Positions 7,959 to 19,407 of a stretch of DNA of 64,000 nt are shown piece by piece (within the stretch, counting starts at the first letter, position 1; every line of letters starts with the position of its first letter). The stretch lies in contig CAVVIH010000002.1 in the NCBI GenBank assembly GCA_963748295.1, positions 62,001 through 126,000 on the forward strand, read 5' to 3'. This stretch comes from CAVVIH01 sp963748295 (GTDB taxonomy: Bacteria > Acidobacteriota > Vicinamibacteria > Vicinamibacterales > 2-12-FULL-66-21). A program made the position numbers and the translations under genes. The notes beneath the pieces are model-generated. The model was not told where the DNA came from, did no database searches, and saw only the letters and a program-made list of their open reading frames with translations.

Positions 7959-10310
7959 ATGTTGAATCACGAACAGCTCTTGCGGCTGATTCGCGACAAA
8001 ATCGAGCACCCCGCCACCCCCCGAGAGCTGTTGCAGCGGCTCAAGATACCCCGCGACGAGCGATCGACGGTCAAGCGGCTGCTGAAAGATCTGGTCCAGT
8101 CCGGTGATCTGATTCAGACCAGGGGCACGCGGTACGGGCTGCCGGACCGGATGAACCTCGTGGTCGGCAGGGTCACGACCCATCCGCGCGGGTTCGGCTT
8201 CGTCGTCCCGGATCGTCCGCTCGAAGACGTGAAGGGCGACCTGTACATCGCCGGCAGCAATCTGAACCAGGCCATGCACGGCGACCGCGTTGTCGCGCGG
8301 CTCGAACGCGTGACCGACCGCGGCGCCGAAGGACGCATCCTGCGGATTCTCGAGCGCGGATCGGCGACCGTCGTCGGCCGGTTCGATCAGGACGAGTCGG
8401 GAATGGGCTTCGTCGTCCCGTTCGACCGCCGCCTGATCATGGACGTGCACATTCCGTCCGGCGAAGAGTCCGAGGCCAAGCCCGGCGACATGGTGACGGT
8501 GGAGATCACGAGGTGGCCCACGTCTGCGCGCGGCCCGCTCGGCCGCATCATCGAGGTCCTCGGCGACATCGACGAGCCTGGGGTCGACACGCGGATCATC
8601 ATCCGTAAGTACGGCATTCCCGACGAGCACGGGCCGGAGGCCGTGGCCGAGGCGACGCGCCTGGGTTCCGCCGTCCGCGAGTCGGACATCCGCGGCCGGA
8701 CCGATTTCCGCAACACGCTGACGGTGACGATCGACGGCGAGCACGCGCGTGACTTCGACGACGCGATCACGCTCGACCGGCTGCCGAACGGCAACTACTG
8801 GCTCGGCGTCCACATCGCGGACGTCGCGCATTACGTGCCCGAGGGAGGCGCCCTCGACGAAGAGGCATACGAACGCGGCACGTCCGTGTATTTCCCGGAA
8901 CGCGCCGTGCACATGTTCCCCGCCGAGCTGGCCACCGGCCTGTGCAGCCTGAATCCCAACGTCGACCGCCTGGTTCAGTCGTGTCTGATGGAGATCGACC
9001 GCCGCGGCGAAGTCGTGCGTTACGAGATGCACGACGGGGTCATTCACAGCGACGCGCGGATGACGTATACGGAGGTGAACGCCATCGTCAGCGATCACGA
9101 TCCTGAGGTGACGAAGCGATACCGCGACCTCGTGCCGCTCTTCGAGATGATGCGGGAGCTGTTCGAGATCCTGAATCGGCGCCGCCACCGCCGCGGCTCG
9201 ATCGACTTCGACCTCAAGGAGCCGGAGATCGTCCTCGACGACGAAGGCATGGTCGAGGAGATCATCGCGCTCGAGCGCAACGTCGCGCATCGAATCATCG
9301 AGGAGTTCATGCTGGTCGCCAACGAAACGGTGGCGCAGTACCTCTCCGACAACGACGTGCCCACGCTATACCGCATTCATGAGGATCCGGATCCGCTGAA
9401 GGTCGAGCAGTTCCAGGAGTTCATCTCGACGCTCGGCTACGCGCTCGGGGCGGAGGCGGACCAGATCCGCCCGCGGCACTTCCAGAAAATCGTCGAGAAG
9501 ATGCGCGGGACGCCGGAGGAAAAGCCGATCGCGTTCCTGATGCTGCGGACGATGCAGAAGGCGCGCTACGACCCCGAGAACCTGGGTCACTTCGGGCTCG
9601 CGGCGGCGAGCTACACGCATTTCACCTCGCCGATCCGCCGCTACCCGGATCTCGTCGTACACCGGACGCTCCGGGAATTCCGCCACGGCGCCATGAACGA
9701 GGACCGGCAGACGGAGCTGACCGACGACCTGCCGGAAGTGGCGCGGCACACCTCAGAGCGCGAGCGGCGGGCAGACGATGCGGAACGCGAGCTGGTGCAG
9801 TGGAAGAAGGTCCGCTTCATGGCGGACAAGGTCGGCGACGAGTTCGACGGCTACATCACCGGCGTCACCGCCTTCGGCCTCTACATCGAGCTGATCGAGC
9901 ACTTCGTCGAGGGGATGGTCCACATCTCGACGATGGCCGACGACTACTACCGGTTCGTCGAGCGCGCGCACGTCCTCAAAGGCGAGAACACCGGGAAGGT
10001 GTATCGGCTCGGCGATCGGGTGACGGTGCAGGTGATCAAGGTGGACATGGAGCGCCGCCAGGTGGACCTCGGGCTCGCCGAGGTTCTCGAGGCGGTGCGG
10101 ACTTCCGAGGCCAGCCGCGGGCCGGGACGCCCTTCGACCCGCTCCGCCCGCTCAGGGCAGGCCCCATCGAGTCGCGCCGCTCGCCCAGGGCAGGCCGAGC
10201 CGAAGCGCGAGGCCCGGGCGAAGCGCAGCCCCGGCGAGGGGAAGCGCAAGCAGCGGCCGGGGAAGCGTGAGCGTTCCGCGAGAAGGCCCAGGAGGCCCGG
10301 GAAGGGATGA
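7959..10310 (+). CDS. rnr: Ribonuclease R
   Basis: RNase R is a processive 3'-5' exoribonuclease that degrades structured RNA. The 783-residue protein has an N-terminal winged-helix-like region (about 1-65), cold-shock domains (VVGRVTTHPRGFGFVVPD and a second at about 125-175), the RNB catalytic domain with HARDFDDAITL (about 263), ARYDPENLGHFGLAAASYTH-type block and HFTSPIRRYPDL, and a C-terminal S1 domain (about 620-705). The basic tail of about 65 residues contains Arg/Gly/Gln/Ala repeats that are the translation of two copies of the dispersed GC-rich repeat. The stop overlaps the selB start (ATGA), so the two are co-translated. Confidence 0.96.
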   Translation: MLNHEQLLRLIRDKIEHPATPRELLQRLKIPRDERSTVKRLLKDLVQSGDLIQTRGTRYGLPDRMNLVVGRVTTHPRGFGFVVPDRPLEDVKGDLYIAGSNLNQAMHGDRVVARLERVTDRGAEGRILRILERGSATVVGRFDQDESGMGFVVPFDRRLIMDVHIPSGEESEAKPGDMVTVEITRWPTSARGPLGRIIEVLGDIDEPGVDTRIIIRKYGIPDEHGPEAVAEATRLGSAVRESDIRGRTDFRNTLTVTIDGEHARDFDDAITLDRLPNGNYWLGVHIADVAHYVPEGGALDEEAYERGTSVYFPERAVHMFPAELATGLCSLNPNVDRLVQSCLMEIDRRGEVVRYEMHDGVIHSDARMTYTEVNAIVSDHDPEVTKRYRDLVPLFEMMRELFEILNRRRHRRGSIDFDLKEPEIVLDDEGMVEEIIALERNVAHRIIEEFMLVANETVAQYLSDNDVPTLYRIHEDPDPLKVEQFQEFISTLGYALGAEADQIRPRHFQKIVEKMRGTPEEKPIAFLMLRTMQKARYDPENLGHFGLAAASYTHFTSPIRRYPDLVVHRTLREFRHGAMNEDRQTELTDDLPEVARHTSERERRADDAERELVQWKKVRFMADKVGDEFDGYITGVTAFGLYIELIEHFVEGMVHISTMADDYYRFVERAHVLKGENTGKVYRLGDRVTVQVIKVDMERRQVDLGLAEVLEAVRTSEASRGPGRPSTRSARSGQAPSSRAARPGQAEPKREARAKRSPGEGKRKQRPGKRERSARRPRRPGKG
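10128..10205. repeat. Dispersed GC-rich repeat inside the rnr 3' end
   Basis: Two degenerate tandem copies of the element also found at 21614-21702 (CTTCGACCCGC...GCTCAGGGCAGGC, then a second ending CAGGGCAGGC). They are read in frame as residues such as STRSARSGQA and SRAARPGQA in the RNase R tail. Confidence 0.65.
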
Positions 10311-12217
10311 AGCGTCCGGTCGTGATCGGGACGGCAGGTCATATCGACCATGGGAAGAGCGCGCTCGTCCGGGCGCTGACCGGCACCGATCCCGATCGCC
10401 TCAAGGAAGAGCGTGAACGCGGCATCACCATCGATCTCGGCTTCGCGCACCTCGAGACCGGCGAGGCGGATCTCGCGTTCGTCGACGTTCCCGGCCACGA
10501 GCGCTTCGTGAAGAACATGCTGGCGGGCGCCGGCGGCATCGATCTCGTGATGCTCGTGATCGCCGCCGACGAGTCGGTGATGCCGCAGACGCGCGAGCAT
10601 TTCCAGATCTGCAGGCTGCTGAAGGTGAATACCGGCGTGATCGTGCTCACCAAGAGCGACCTCGCCGACGCCGAGATGCGGGAGATTGCGGCGTTGGACG
10701 CCGCCGATCTCGTCAAGGATTCGTTTCTGGCGGGCGCGCCGGTCATCGAGGTCTCGGCGAAGACGGGCGAGGGCCTCGATCGTCTTCGTGCTGCGCTGGA
10801 GTCCGAAGCGCGGAAGGCGCCGGCACGCGGCGCCGACGGACCTGTGCGGCTGCCGATCGATCGCGTGTTCACCGTCAAGGGATTCGGTACCGTGGTCACC
10901 GGCACGCTCGTGTCCGGCACGCTGCGCGAAGAGCAGGAGCTGGCCGTGCTGCCGCGCGGGCTGGCGGTGAAAGTGAGGGGACTCCAGCTGCACGGCCGGC
11001 GGGACGCGACCGCAGGCGCCGGCCGGCGCACCGCGGTCAATCTCGGCGGGGTTGACGTCGCGGACCTCTCCCGCGGCGACACGGTGTGCGAGCCCGGCGC
11101 CTTCGAGACCACGCGGCGCATCGACGTCTCGCTCGATCTGCTCGAGGACGCGCGGCCGCTGAGACACGGCGCGCGGGTGAGGTTTCATCAAGGCACGAGC
11201 GAGCTGCTCGGCCGCGTCGCGCTCGCCAGCCGGCGAGCCTCCGGCGCCACGATCGCGGAAGCCGCTCCCGGCGACTCGGTTTACGCGCGCATCCGGCTCG
11301 AGGCGCCGGCGGTGCTGACGCGCGGCGACCGGTTCATCGTGCGCGCGTACTCACCATCAGTGACGATTGGCGGCGGCTGGGTGCTCGATCCGCATCCGCC
11401 GCGGGAGGCGATCCGCACCGCGGCGGGCAGAGCGAGGCTGACCAGCCTCGACGACACGATCGATCGCGCGGTGCTGGCCTACGTCGCCGAACGGCGCGGG
11501 GCAGGCCTGCCGCGTGCCGCGCTCGTCACCCGCGCGGGGCTCTCGGGGGAATCGGCTCGGGTTGTCGCCGAGCGGCTCGTCACGGCAGGAGAGATCGTCG
11601 CCGCCGGCGATCTGCTGGTCTCGGCGGCCGTCGTCAAGGCGCTCTCGGAGAAGCTCACGTCGGAGCTTCAGGCGCATCACAAAGCGAACCCGCTCGCCGA
11701 AGGCATGCCCCGGGAGGAAGCGCGCGAGCGCGTATTCGGCAAGGCGGCGAGCGCGGTGTTCGACGACGTTGTCGATCGTCTTGTCGCCGGCCGCAAGATC
11801 ACGGCACGCGATCGTCTTGCGCTCGAAGGGCACTCGGTTTCGCTCTCGCCGGAGGAATCGCGCGTCCAGGAACGGCTGCTGAATCTCTACCGCCAGGCGC
11901 GCCTGGCGCCACCCGACCTGACGACCGCTGCCGCCGACGCGGCGTCAACCAAGGAAACCGTCGAGCGCGTCCTCAAGCTGCTGCTGCGGCAGAGGTCGCT
12001 CGTCAAGGTGGATACGCTCGTGTTCCATGCCGAAGCGCTGGAGGGATTGAAGGCCGACGTGCGGGCGATGAAAACGGGGACGGCGGACGCTCGCGTCGAC
12101 GTCGCCTCGTTCAAGGAGAAATACGGCATCACGCGCAAGTACGCGATACCTCTATTGGAGTTTCTGGATCGGGAGCGAATCACCCGACGGATGGGGGACA
12201 GTCGGGTCGTGCTGTAG
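10307..12217 (+). CDS. selB: Selenocysteine-specific elongation factor SelB
   Basis: SelB is the GTPase that delivers Sec-tRNA(Sec) to UGA codons marked by a SECIS element. The 636-residue protein has the EF-Tu-like G domain: G1 [19 protein letters not shown], switch region [14 protein letters not shown]3 [13 protein letters not shown] and G4 TKSD (about 118). Domain 2 begins near residue 170 ([20 protein letters not shown]), and the C-terminal ~200 residues form winged-helix repeats ending in [19 protein letters not shown], the mRNA-binding part. It follows rnr with an ATGA overlap. No selA, selC or selD is in the window, so the rest of the pathway must lie elsewhere. Confidence 0.95.
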   Translation: MKRPVVIGTAGHIDHGKSALVRALTGTDPDRLKEERERGITIDLGFAHLETGEADLAFVDVPGHERFVKNMLAGAGGIDLVMLVIAADESVMPQTREHFQICRLLKVNTGVIVLTKSDLADAEMREIAALDAADLVKDSFLAGAPVIEVSAKTGEGLDRLRAALESEARKAPARGADGPVRLPIDRVFTVKGFGTVVTGTLVSGTLREEQELAVLPRGLAVKVRGLQLHGRRDATAGAGRRTAVNLGGVDVADLSRGDTVCEPGAFETTRRIDVSLDLLEDARPLRHGARVRFHQGTSELLGRVALASRRASGATIAEAAPGDSVYARIRLEAPAVLTRGDRFIVRAYSPSVTIGGGWVLDPHPPREAIRTAAGRARLTSLDDTIDRAVLAYVAERRGAGLPRAALVTRAGLSGESARVVAERLVTAGEIVAAGDLLVSAAVVKALSEKLTSELQAHHKANPLAEGMPREEARERVFGKAASAVFDDVVDRLVAGRKITARDRLALEGHSVSLSPEESRVQERLLNLYRQARLAPPDLTTAAADAASTKETVERVLKLLLRQRSLVKVDTLVFHAEALEGLKADVRAMKTGTADARVDVASFKEKYGITRKYAIPLLEFLDRERITRRMGDSRVVL

Positions 12218-12222
12218 GAGTG

Positions 12223-12383
12223 TCAGCGGTCGTCGCGCGAAGCGCCTTCGCGCGTAGCTTCCTTGAAGTTGCGGATGCCCTTGCCGATTCCGCGCCCGAT
12301 CTGGGGAGGCGGCTCGCCCCGAAAATCAGGATGATGATGAACACGATGACGATCAGTTCGGGAATCCCGAGACCGAATCCCAT
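12223..12383 (-). CDS. tatA: Sec-independent (Tat) translocase subunit TatA, one frameshift
   Basis: TatA forms the size-variable conduit of the twin-arginine translocase. The protein starts at ATG 12383, with AAAGGAG about six bases upstream on the minus strand, and has the single span ELIVIVFIIILIFGASRLP followed, after a frameshift, by the amphipathic helix QIGRGIGKGIRNFKEA. The shift lies at a run of four G on the plus strand (12303-12306); one more base restores the family sequence and gives 53 residues. Homopolymer consensus error is the likely cause. It faces the VWFA gene with start codons only one base apart. Confidence 0.85.
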
Positions 12384-12384
12384 A

Positions 12385-13272
12385 ATGGCTCCTTTGGCTG
12401 AACGAAGGGATTCTATCACTTCCCGCATCGCCGGCGCGGCCGCGCTTCTCTGCCTGGCGACCGCCTCCCTGCACGGCCTGCCCCAGTTCGCATCAGGCGT
12501 CAGCGTCGTCGAAGTCTACGTCACCGTCACCGACGACAAGGGTGAGCCGATCCAGGGGCTCCAGGCATCAGACTTTCAGCTCCAGGAGGACGGCACGCCG
12601 CAGACGATCGGCGTCTTCACGGCCGGTGACTTTCCGCTCAACGCGGCGCTCGCGCTCGATCGCAGCTTCAGCATGGCCGGCGAGCGGCTCGAGGCGACGA
12701 AGAAGGCGGCCCACACGTTCATCGATGAGCTCCGGCCGTCGGACCGCGTCCGGATTGTCAGAATCGGGAGCGAGTTCGAAACCGAGGAGGCGCGCACCAC
12801 ACAGCACGCCGCCATCGATCGAATCGACGCCTGGGGCACCACCGCCCTGCACGACTCGATCATCCAGTCGCTCGACCTGATCGAACGGGACGGCCCCGCG
12901 CGCGGACGCCATGCGCTGCTCCTGTTCTCCGACGGCGCCGACCGCTACAGCAAGGCGACCGCCGAAGACGTGCTGAAGCGGGCACGCGGCGCCAACGTGA
13001 TCGTGTATCCCGTTGCGATCGGTCGCGAACGGCCGCAGCTGTTCGCGGAGCTGGCCTCAATCACCGGCGGACGATCGCTCCACCTGCGCGACGCGCGCGG
13101 CATTCAGGAAGCGGTAAAGGGGATCGCGCGCGAACTGCGGTATCAATACCTGGTCGGCTACACGCCGACGCGTCCGCTCACCGAGGACCGCGGCGAATGG
13201 CGATCGATTGCGGTGAAAGTGAACCGCCCGCGTGCGCGCGTCCGCGCTCGTGATGGGTATGTGGTGAAATAG
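12385..13272 (+). CDS. Secreted VWFA domain protein of the acidobacterial type
   Basis: A ~295-residue exported protein matching the acidobacterial VWFA-related family (TIGR03436-like). A hydrophobic export segment (about residues 16-34, AGAAALLCLATASLHG) is followed by a family beta-domain (VSVVEVYVTVTDDKGEPIQG...DFQLQEDG) and a von Willebrand A domain with the MIDAS motif DRSFSMAG and a second acidic block (LLFSDGADRYS). The C-terminal QYLVGYTPTRP...VKVNRP is typical. The start is uncertain: ATG 12385 has no clear ribosome site and lies one base from the tatA start codon; TTG 12394 or a codon just before the export segment is also possible. Confidence 0.85.
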   Translation: MAPLAERRDSITSRIAGAAALLCLATASLHGLPQFASGVSVVEVYVTVTDDKGEPIQGLQASDFQLQEDGTPQTIGVFTAGDFPLNAALALDRSFSMAGERLEATKKAAHTFIDELRPSDRVRIVRIGSEFETEEARTTQHAAIDRIDAWGTTALHDSIIQSLDLIERDGPARGRHALLLFSDGADRYSKATAEDVLKRARGANVIVYPVAIGRERPQLFAELASITGGRSLHLRDARGIQEAVKGIARELRYQYLVGYTPTRPLTEDRGEWRSIAVKVNRPRARVRARDGYVVK

Positions 13273-13291
13273 CAGGGGACCCGGAGATTAC

Positions 13292-13798
13292 ATGTCGCAT
13301 CCGCTCGTGCTCGGTTTGTATCAGTCTGCATCCGCCGCCGCATCCGGCGCCCGTGCCGTCCACGCCCTGGGAGTTCCTCGCGATCGCATCTCGGTCGTGG
13401 CGCGGAGCCATGACGAGGAAGGAGCCCTGGCGAACCAGATGGACGCGACGCCGGGCGCGGACATCGAGGACTCGCGGCCGGCCGGGGTGCTCGGTGAGCT
13501 TGGCGCGAACGTCCTCGCCGCGATCGCGCTCGTGATGCCGGGGATCGGGCCGATCGTCGCGGCTGGGCCGTTGTCGGCTGGCCTCGGCGAGGTCGCCGGG
13601 CATGTCGCCGGCAGCGTGACGTCCGCGCTCACGTCGGCAGGCGTTCCGGAAGCAGACGCGAACGCGTTCGAGCGGGAAGTGCAGGCCGGCGCGGTTCTGC
13701 TCGGTGTTCACGTGAGCGGCAATGCGGTTTCCGCGGTCCGCGACGCGCTGTCGGCGAGCGGCGCCGACCGGGTGGTCGTCGCCAACTGGAACGAATGA
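13292..13798 (+). CDS. YflT-like/general stress family protein with glycine-rich centre
   Basis: A 168-residue protein resembling the general-stress YflT/17M-like domain: an N-terminal alpha/beta segment that begins with a short strand and helix (HPLVLGLYQSASAAASGARAV), a sequence predicting VPRDRISVVAR, and a central Gly/Ala-rich hydrophobic hairpin (about 68-110) that may associate with membranes. The final third (GVPEADANAFEREVQAGAVLLGVHV) is typical of this group. The next gene encodes a related protein without the hairpin, so the two are likely paralogues in one operon. The biochemical role of the family is unknown. Confidence 0.65.
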   Translation: MSHPLVLGLYQSASAAASGARAVHALGVPRDRISVVARSHDEEGALANQMDATPGADIEDSRPAGVLGELGANVLAAIALVMPGIGPIVAAGPLSAGLGEVAGHVAGSVTSALTSAGVPEADANAFEREVQAGAVLLGVHVSGNAVSAVRDALSASGADRVVVANWNE

Positions 13799-13852
13799 AG
13801 CTATCAGCCATCAGCCATCAGCCATCAGCTATCAGCTGAAAGCTGGCAGCTT
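13799..13852. repeat. Word-repeat array, AGCTATCAGC type
   Basis: The 62-base spacer between the two YflT-like genes is almost wholly built of the word CATCAG/TATCAG, five times in a row, followed by the complementary AGCTGAAAGCTG. The same words make up the spacers at 15448-15563 and 45001-45065. Confidence 0.75.
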
Positions 13853-13860
13853 GGAGAGCC

Positions 13861-14298
13861 ATGTTCACAATAGGCGTTTTTCAGGACGTCGCGTGGGCGG
13901 ATCGCGGCATCGGCGCGCTGGTGGACGACGGGTTCGACAAGGCGTCGGTGTCGGTGATCGCCAAGCAGTCCGACGAGACTGACGCGCTGCTTTCGTCGAG
14001 GTTCGCCGAGGCGCCCGCGCGGCTCGACGTCAAACGGCTCGGCAGCGTCGTCGCGCGCGGGCCGCTGGTCGCGGTGCTGCAGGGCAGCGACGAAGGGCTC
14101 GAGGCAAGCGGCCTCGCGTCCGTCTGTGGGCGCGCAGGTTTCCAGGCGCACGACGGCCACATCTTCGAGACGCTCGTGGGCCGCGGCGGAGTGCTGGTTG
14201 CCGTGCACAGTCTGCCGCGCGCCGCGGATGCGCTGGCCAAACTTCATGCGTATGGCGGCGGCAACGCGGCCATAGGCGCCTGGGCCGGGCGGGTCTAG
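13861..14298 (+). CDS. YflT-like protein, paralogue of the upstream gene
   Basis: A 145-residue soluble protein starting MFTIGVFQDVAWADRGIGAL, with the same strand-helix-strand opening as the upstream protein and the matching block VDDGFDKASVSVIAKQSDE. It contains further alpha/beta segments (GPLVAVLQGSDEGLEASG, RGGVLVAVHSLPRAADAL) but no hydrophobic hairpin. I infer a shared origin with the 13292-13798 product and a stress-related role from the family only. The ATG is used as annotated; upstream is the word-repeat spacer. Confidence 0.65.
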   Translation: MFTIGVFQDVAWADRGIGALVDDGFDKASVSVIAKQSDETDALLSSRFAEAPARLDVKRLGSVVARGPLVAVLQGSDEGLEASGLASVCGRAGFQAHDGHIFETLVGRGGVLVAVHSLPRAADALAKLHAYGGGNAAIGAWAGRV

Positions 14299-14300
14299 AT

Positions 14301-14409
14301 CAACTCCCAACTCCCCAACGCCCAATTCCCAAGAGACTTCCAACTCCCGATTCCCAACTCCCAAAATGGCCCGGATTGAAACGTCATTTTGGAGTTGGGA
14401 GTTGAGAAT
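14301..14409. repeat. Word-repeat fold-back array, CAACTCCCAA type
   Basis: The left half repeats CAACTCCCAA/CAATTCCCAA; the right half reads TTTTGGAGTTGGGAGTTG, its reverse complement. CAACTCCCAAAATG (14355-14368) can pair with CATTTTGGAGTTG (14385-14397) around a 16-base loop. A second array of the same word lies at 54497-54641. Confidence 0.8.
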
Positions 14410-14543
14410 GCGTCCACATCCGTGCTTTCGACGTCCAATAAACGAGACGCCATCGCGCGGCTGGGATCGGAAAGACGCGGCCAGACAGCCTGCGGCAGAG
14501 GCACTCATATTGCAACTTGCGCATCCCGGCTACGTCAGCCACA

Positions 14544-15449
14544 ATGGATCAAGCGGATAAGCAGTTAGAACGTTCAATGTCAGGTACTTATCAGGGCGCG
14601 AGCCCGAATTCGCGTTTCCTGGCCGGCGACGTCTCGAGCGACACCAAGGGACGCGTCCGGTTCGGCAACGCCTTTGGCTTTTCGGCATTTAGCCATGTCT
14701 TCGGGTTTCTGCTGCTCGTGTTCATCGCGAGCCAGCTTCCCGATCCGAGCCCCGCGTCGCAGCCCGACCGGATGCCAAGCGAGATCGTCTGGATTGCCAC
14801 GCCCGGGCCTGGCGGCGGCGGTGGCGGCGGCGGCAACCGCATGCCGGATCCCCCACGAAAGGCCGAGGCGCCCGGCAAGGACAAGATCACCGTTCCGGCG
14901 GCGAAACCGCCGAAAGTCACGCCCGACCCGCCAAAGCAGGTGGCGGAAACTCCTCCGCTGACGATTCCCGCCCAGCCGATGACGACCGGCGTCGTCGAGG
15001 TGCCCGGCATGCTGGCGAATGTGCCGACGATGCCGACGGTTTCGCAGGGCGCGGGTACGGGCGGTGGAGCGGGGACGGGGAGAGGCACCGGCGTCGGGCC
15101 GGGACAGGGTTCAGGGCTCGGGCCGGGCTACGGCGGGAACTTCGGCGGCGGCGCCGCACGGCCGGGCAACGGCATCAGCTCGCCGCGCCTGATCAAGGAA
15201 GTGAAGCCGAACTACACCGCCGATGCGATGCGCGCCAAGATCCAGGGCGTGGTCACGCTCGAAGCGGTGGTGCTCGCCGACGGCAGCGTGGGTCCCGTCC
15301 GCGTCACGCGATCGCTCGATCCCAACTTCGGCCTCGACCAGGAAGCCGAGCGCACGGTCAAGCTGTGGCGCTTCGAGCCCGGCACCAACCGGCTGGGCGA
15401 ACGGGTTCCCGTGCTGGTCGAGATCGAGATGACGTTTACGTTGAGATAG
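14544..15449 (+). CDS. TonB-like energy transducer
   Basis: A TonB-family protein of about 301 residues, which in this family links the proton-motive force of the inner membrane to outer-membrane receptors. After a cytoplasmic N terminus of about 45 residues comes one membrane span (FSHVFGFLLLVFIASQL), then a periplasmic Pro/Lys/Gly-rich linker with a polyglycine run (about 83-90) and a long Gly-rich stretch (about 175-215). The C-terminal TonB domain is clear: SPRLIKEVKPNYTADAMR, QGVVTLEAVVLADGSV and VKLWRFEPG. The start is uncertain between ATG 14544 and ATG 14577; neither has a good ribosome site. A candidate partner is a receptor such as the one at 31149-34308. Confidence 0.85.
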   Translation: MDQADKQLERSMSGTYQGASPNSRFLAGDVSSDTKGRVRFGNAFGFSAFSHVFGFLLLVFIASQLPDPSPASQPDRMPSEIVWIATPGPGGGGGGGGNRMPDPPRKAEAPGKDKITVPAAKPPKVTPDPPKQVAETPPLTIPAQPMTTGVVEVPGMLANVPTMPTVSQGAGTGGGAGTGRGTGVGPGQGSGLGPGYGGNFGGGAARPGNGISSPRLIKEVKPNYTADAMRAKIQGVVTLEAVVLADGSVGPVRVTRSLDPNFGLDQEAERTVKLWRFEPGTNRLGERVPVLVEIEMTFTLR

Positions 15450-15563
15450 CTCTCAGCTCTCAGCTTTCAGCTCTCAGCCTTCTGTTCATTCAGCAGTTCA
15501 GCATTGCATCAGCTATCAGCCCCCAGCATGCGCTGACGGCTGATAGCTGACCGCTGATAGCTA
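15448..15563. repeat. Word-repeat array, AGCTCTCAGCT/AGCTATCAGC type
   Basis: The convergent spacer between the TonB-like gene and the metalloprotease gene consists of AGCTCTCAGCT and TATCAGC words, followed by GCTGATAGCTGACCGCTGAT, which is complementary to them. It can fold into long hairpins and sits where a bidirectional terminator would be expected. Confidence 0.75.
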
Positions 15564-15565
15564 CC

Positions 15566-18160
<2,595 letters not shown>

Positions 18161-18174
18161 GTGTCCTCTCCTCC

Positions 18175-18191
18175 TTGGGGCTCCGCCCCAA
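18175..18191 (-). promoter_or_regulatory. Leader hairpin next to the metalloprotease ribosome site
   Basis: TTGGGG and CCCCAA arms with a five-base loop form a perfect hairpin whose 3' arm on the minus-strand mRNA directly abuts the AGGAGG ribosome site of the metalloprotease gene. The rest of the 170-base divergent spacer holds no element I can identify. Confidence 0.4.
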
Positions 18192-18330
18192 CCCCGGCTC
18201 GGTCGCTTGCGGGAACCCCTTCGCCCCGCGCCGCTCCCTCGCAGGCGCGCCTTGCGCGCCCAGGGTCGCCGTCAATTTCCAATGTCCACGTCAATTCGAA
18301 GGTGCACGCCGCCGTGCGATACTGCGCGGC

Positions 18331-19407
18331 ATGTCGAGACGTATTACGCCGGTGTTGCTGCTTGTGTTGCTTGGCGCCGCGTCAGCGGCGTCCGCACAAT
18401 CGAATCCGGCCCCCGTCGAGGGGGACTTCATTGCCAGGAGCTTCAAGTTTCAGAGCGGTGACACGCTGCCCGAAGTGAAGCTGCACTATCGCACGGTGGG
18501 AACGCCCCGCAAGGACGCGAGCGGGGTGGTTCGTAATGCGGTTTTGATTTTACACGGGACGGGTGGGTCGGGCCGCGGCTTTCTCGGCCAGGGCTACGCC
18601 GGTCAGCTCTTCGGCAAGGGGCAGCTGCTCGACGCGGAGAAGCACTACATCATTCTTCCGGACAACGTGGGGCACGGCCAGTCGAGCAAGCCGAGCGACG
18701 GGCTGCGCATGAAGTTTCCGAAGTACGGCTACACCGACATGGTGCGGCTGCAGCATCTGCTCCTCACCGAGGGTCTGGGCGTCAACCACCTGCACCTCGT
18801 CATCGGCACGTCGATGGGCGCCATGCACTCGTGGATGTGGGGCTACATGTATCCGGACTTCATGGACGGCCTGGTGCCGCTCGCGAGCAATCCCGTCGAG
18901 ATCGCCGGCCGCAACCGCGTGTGGCGGAAGGCGCTGGTCGACGCCATCGTGAACGATCCGACGTGGCACGACGGCAACTACACCGAGCCGCCGCGCGGGA
19001 TGGCGAGCGCGATGGGGTTCCTGCTGATGGCGACGAGCACGCCGATGCAGTGGCAGCGGCAGTTTTCGACCGCGGCCGCGGCGGACAAATGGCTGGCCGA
19101 CCAGGTCGCCTCGCGCGCCCGCAGCACCGACGCGAACGACATGATCTATTACTTCCGCGCCTCGGAGGACTACAACCCGCTGCCGCACCTCGAGAAAATC
19201 GCCGCGCCGCTGCTGGCGATCAACTCGGCCGACGACTTCGTGAATCCTCCCGAGCTGCCGATGATGGAGGAGGCGATCAAGCGGGTGAAGCGGGGCCGCT
19301 TCGTGCTGATCCCGATCTCGAGCGCGACACGCGGCCACGGCTCGCACTCGGTGCCGGCGCTGTGGAGCGCCGAGCTGGCGAAGTTCCTCGCAGAGATTGA
19401 GAAATAA
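18331..19407 (+). CDS. Alpha/beta-fold hydrolase related to homoserine O-acetyltransferase
   Basis: A 358-residue exported alpha/beta hydrolase of the MetX-like group. A signal peptide covers about residues 1-22 (LLLVLLGAASAASAQ). Typical blocks are LHYRTVGTP, ILHGTGGSGRGFLG, the nucleophile elbow GTSMGAMHS (Ser near 160), the acid in NSADDFVNPPE and the catalytic His in RGHGSHSV. The secretion signal and lack of neighbouring methionine genes argue against a role in methionine synthesis; a periplasmic hydrolase or acyltransferase is more likely. The ATG at 18331 is chosen because it opens the signal peptide. Confidence 0.85.
   Translation: MSRRITPVLLLVLLGAASAASAQSNPAPVEGDFIARSFKFQSGDTLPEVKLHYRTVGTPRKDASGVVRNAVLILHGTGGSGRGFLGQGYAGQLFGKGQLLDAEKHYIILPDNVGHGQSSKPSDGLRMKFPKYGYTDMVRLQHLLLTEGLGVNHLHLVIGTSMGAMHSWMWGYMYPDFMDGLVPLASNPVEIAGRNRVWRKALVDAIVNDPTWHDGNYTEPPRGMASAMGFLLMATSTPMQWQRQFSTAAAADKWLADQVASRARSTDANDMIYYFRASEDYNPLPHLEKIAAPLLAINSADDFVNPPELPMMEEAIKRVKRGRFVLIPISSATRGHGSHSVPALWSAELAKFLAEIEK

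Noticed and set aside
11086..13272. 728-residue plus-strand protein that starts inside selB
   Set aside because: The first ~430 codons lie in another frame of selB and lack any domain; the real gene is the VWFA protein from 12385.
13799..13852. CRISPR array
   Set aside because: The repeats are only 6-10 bases, without unique spacers, and no cas genes are present.
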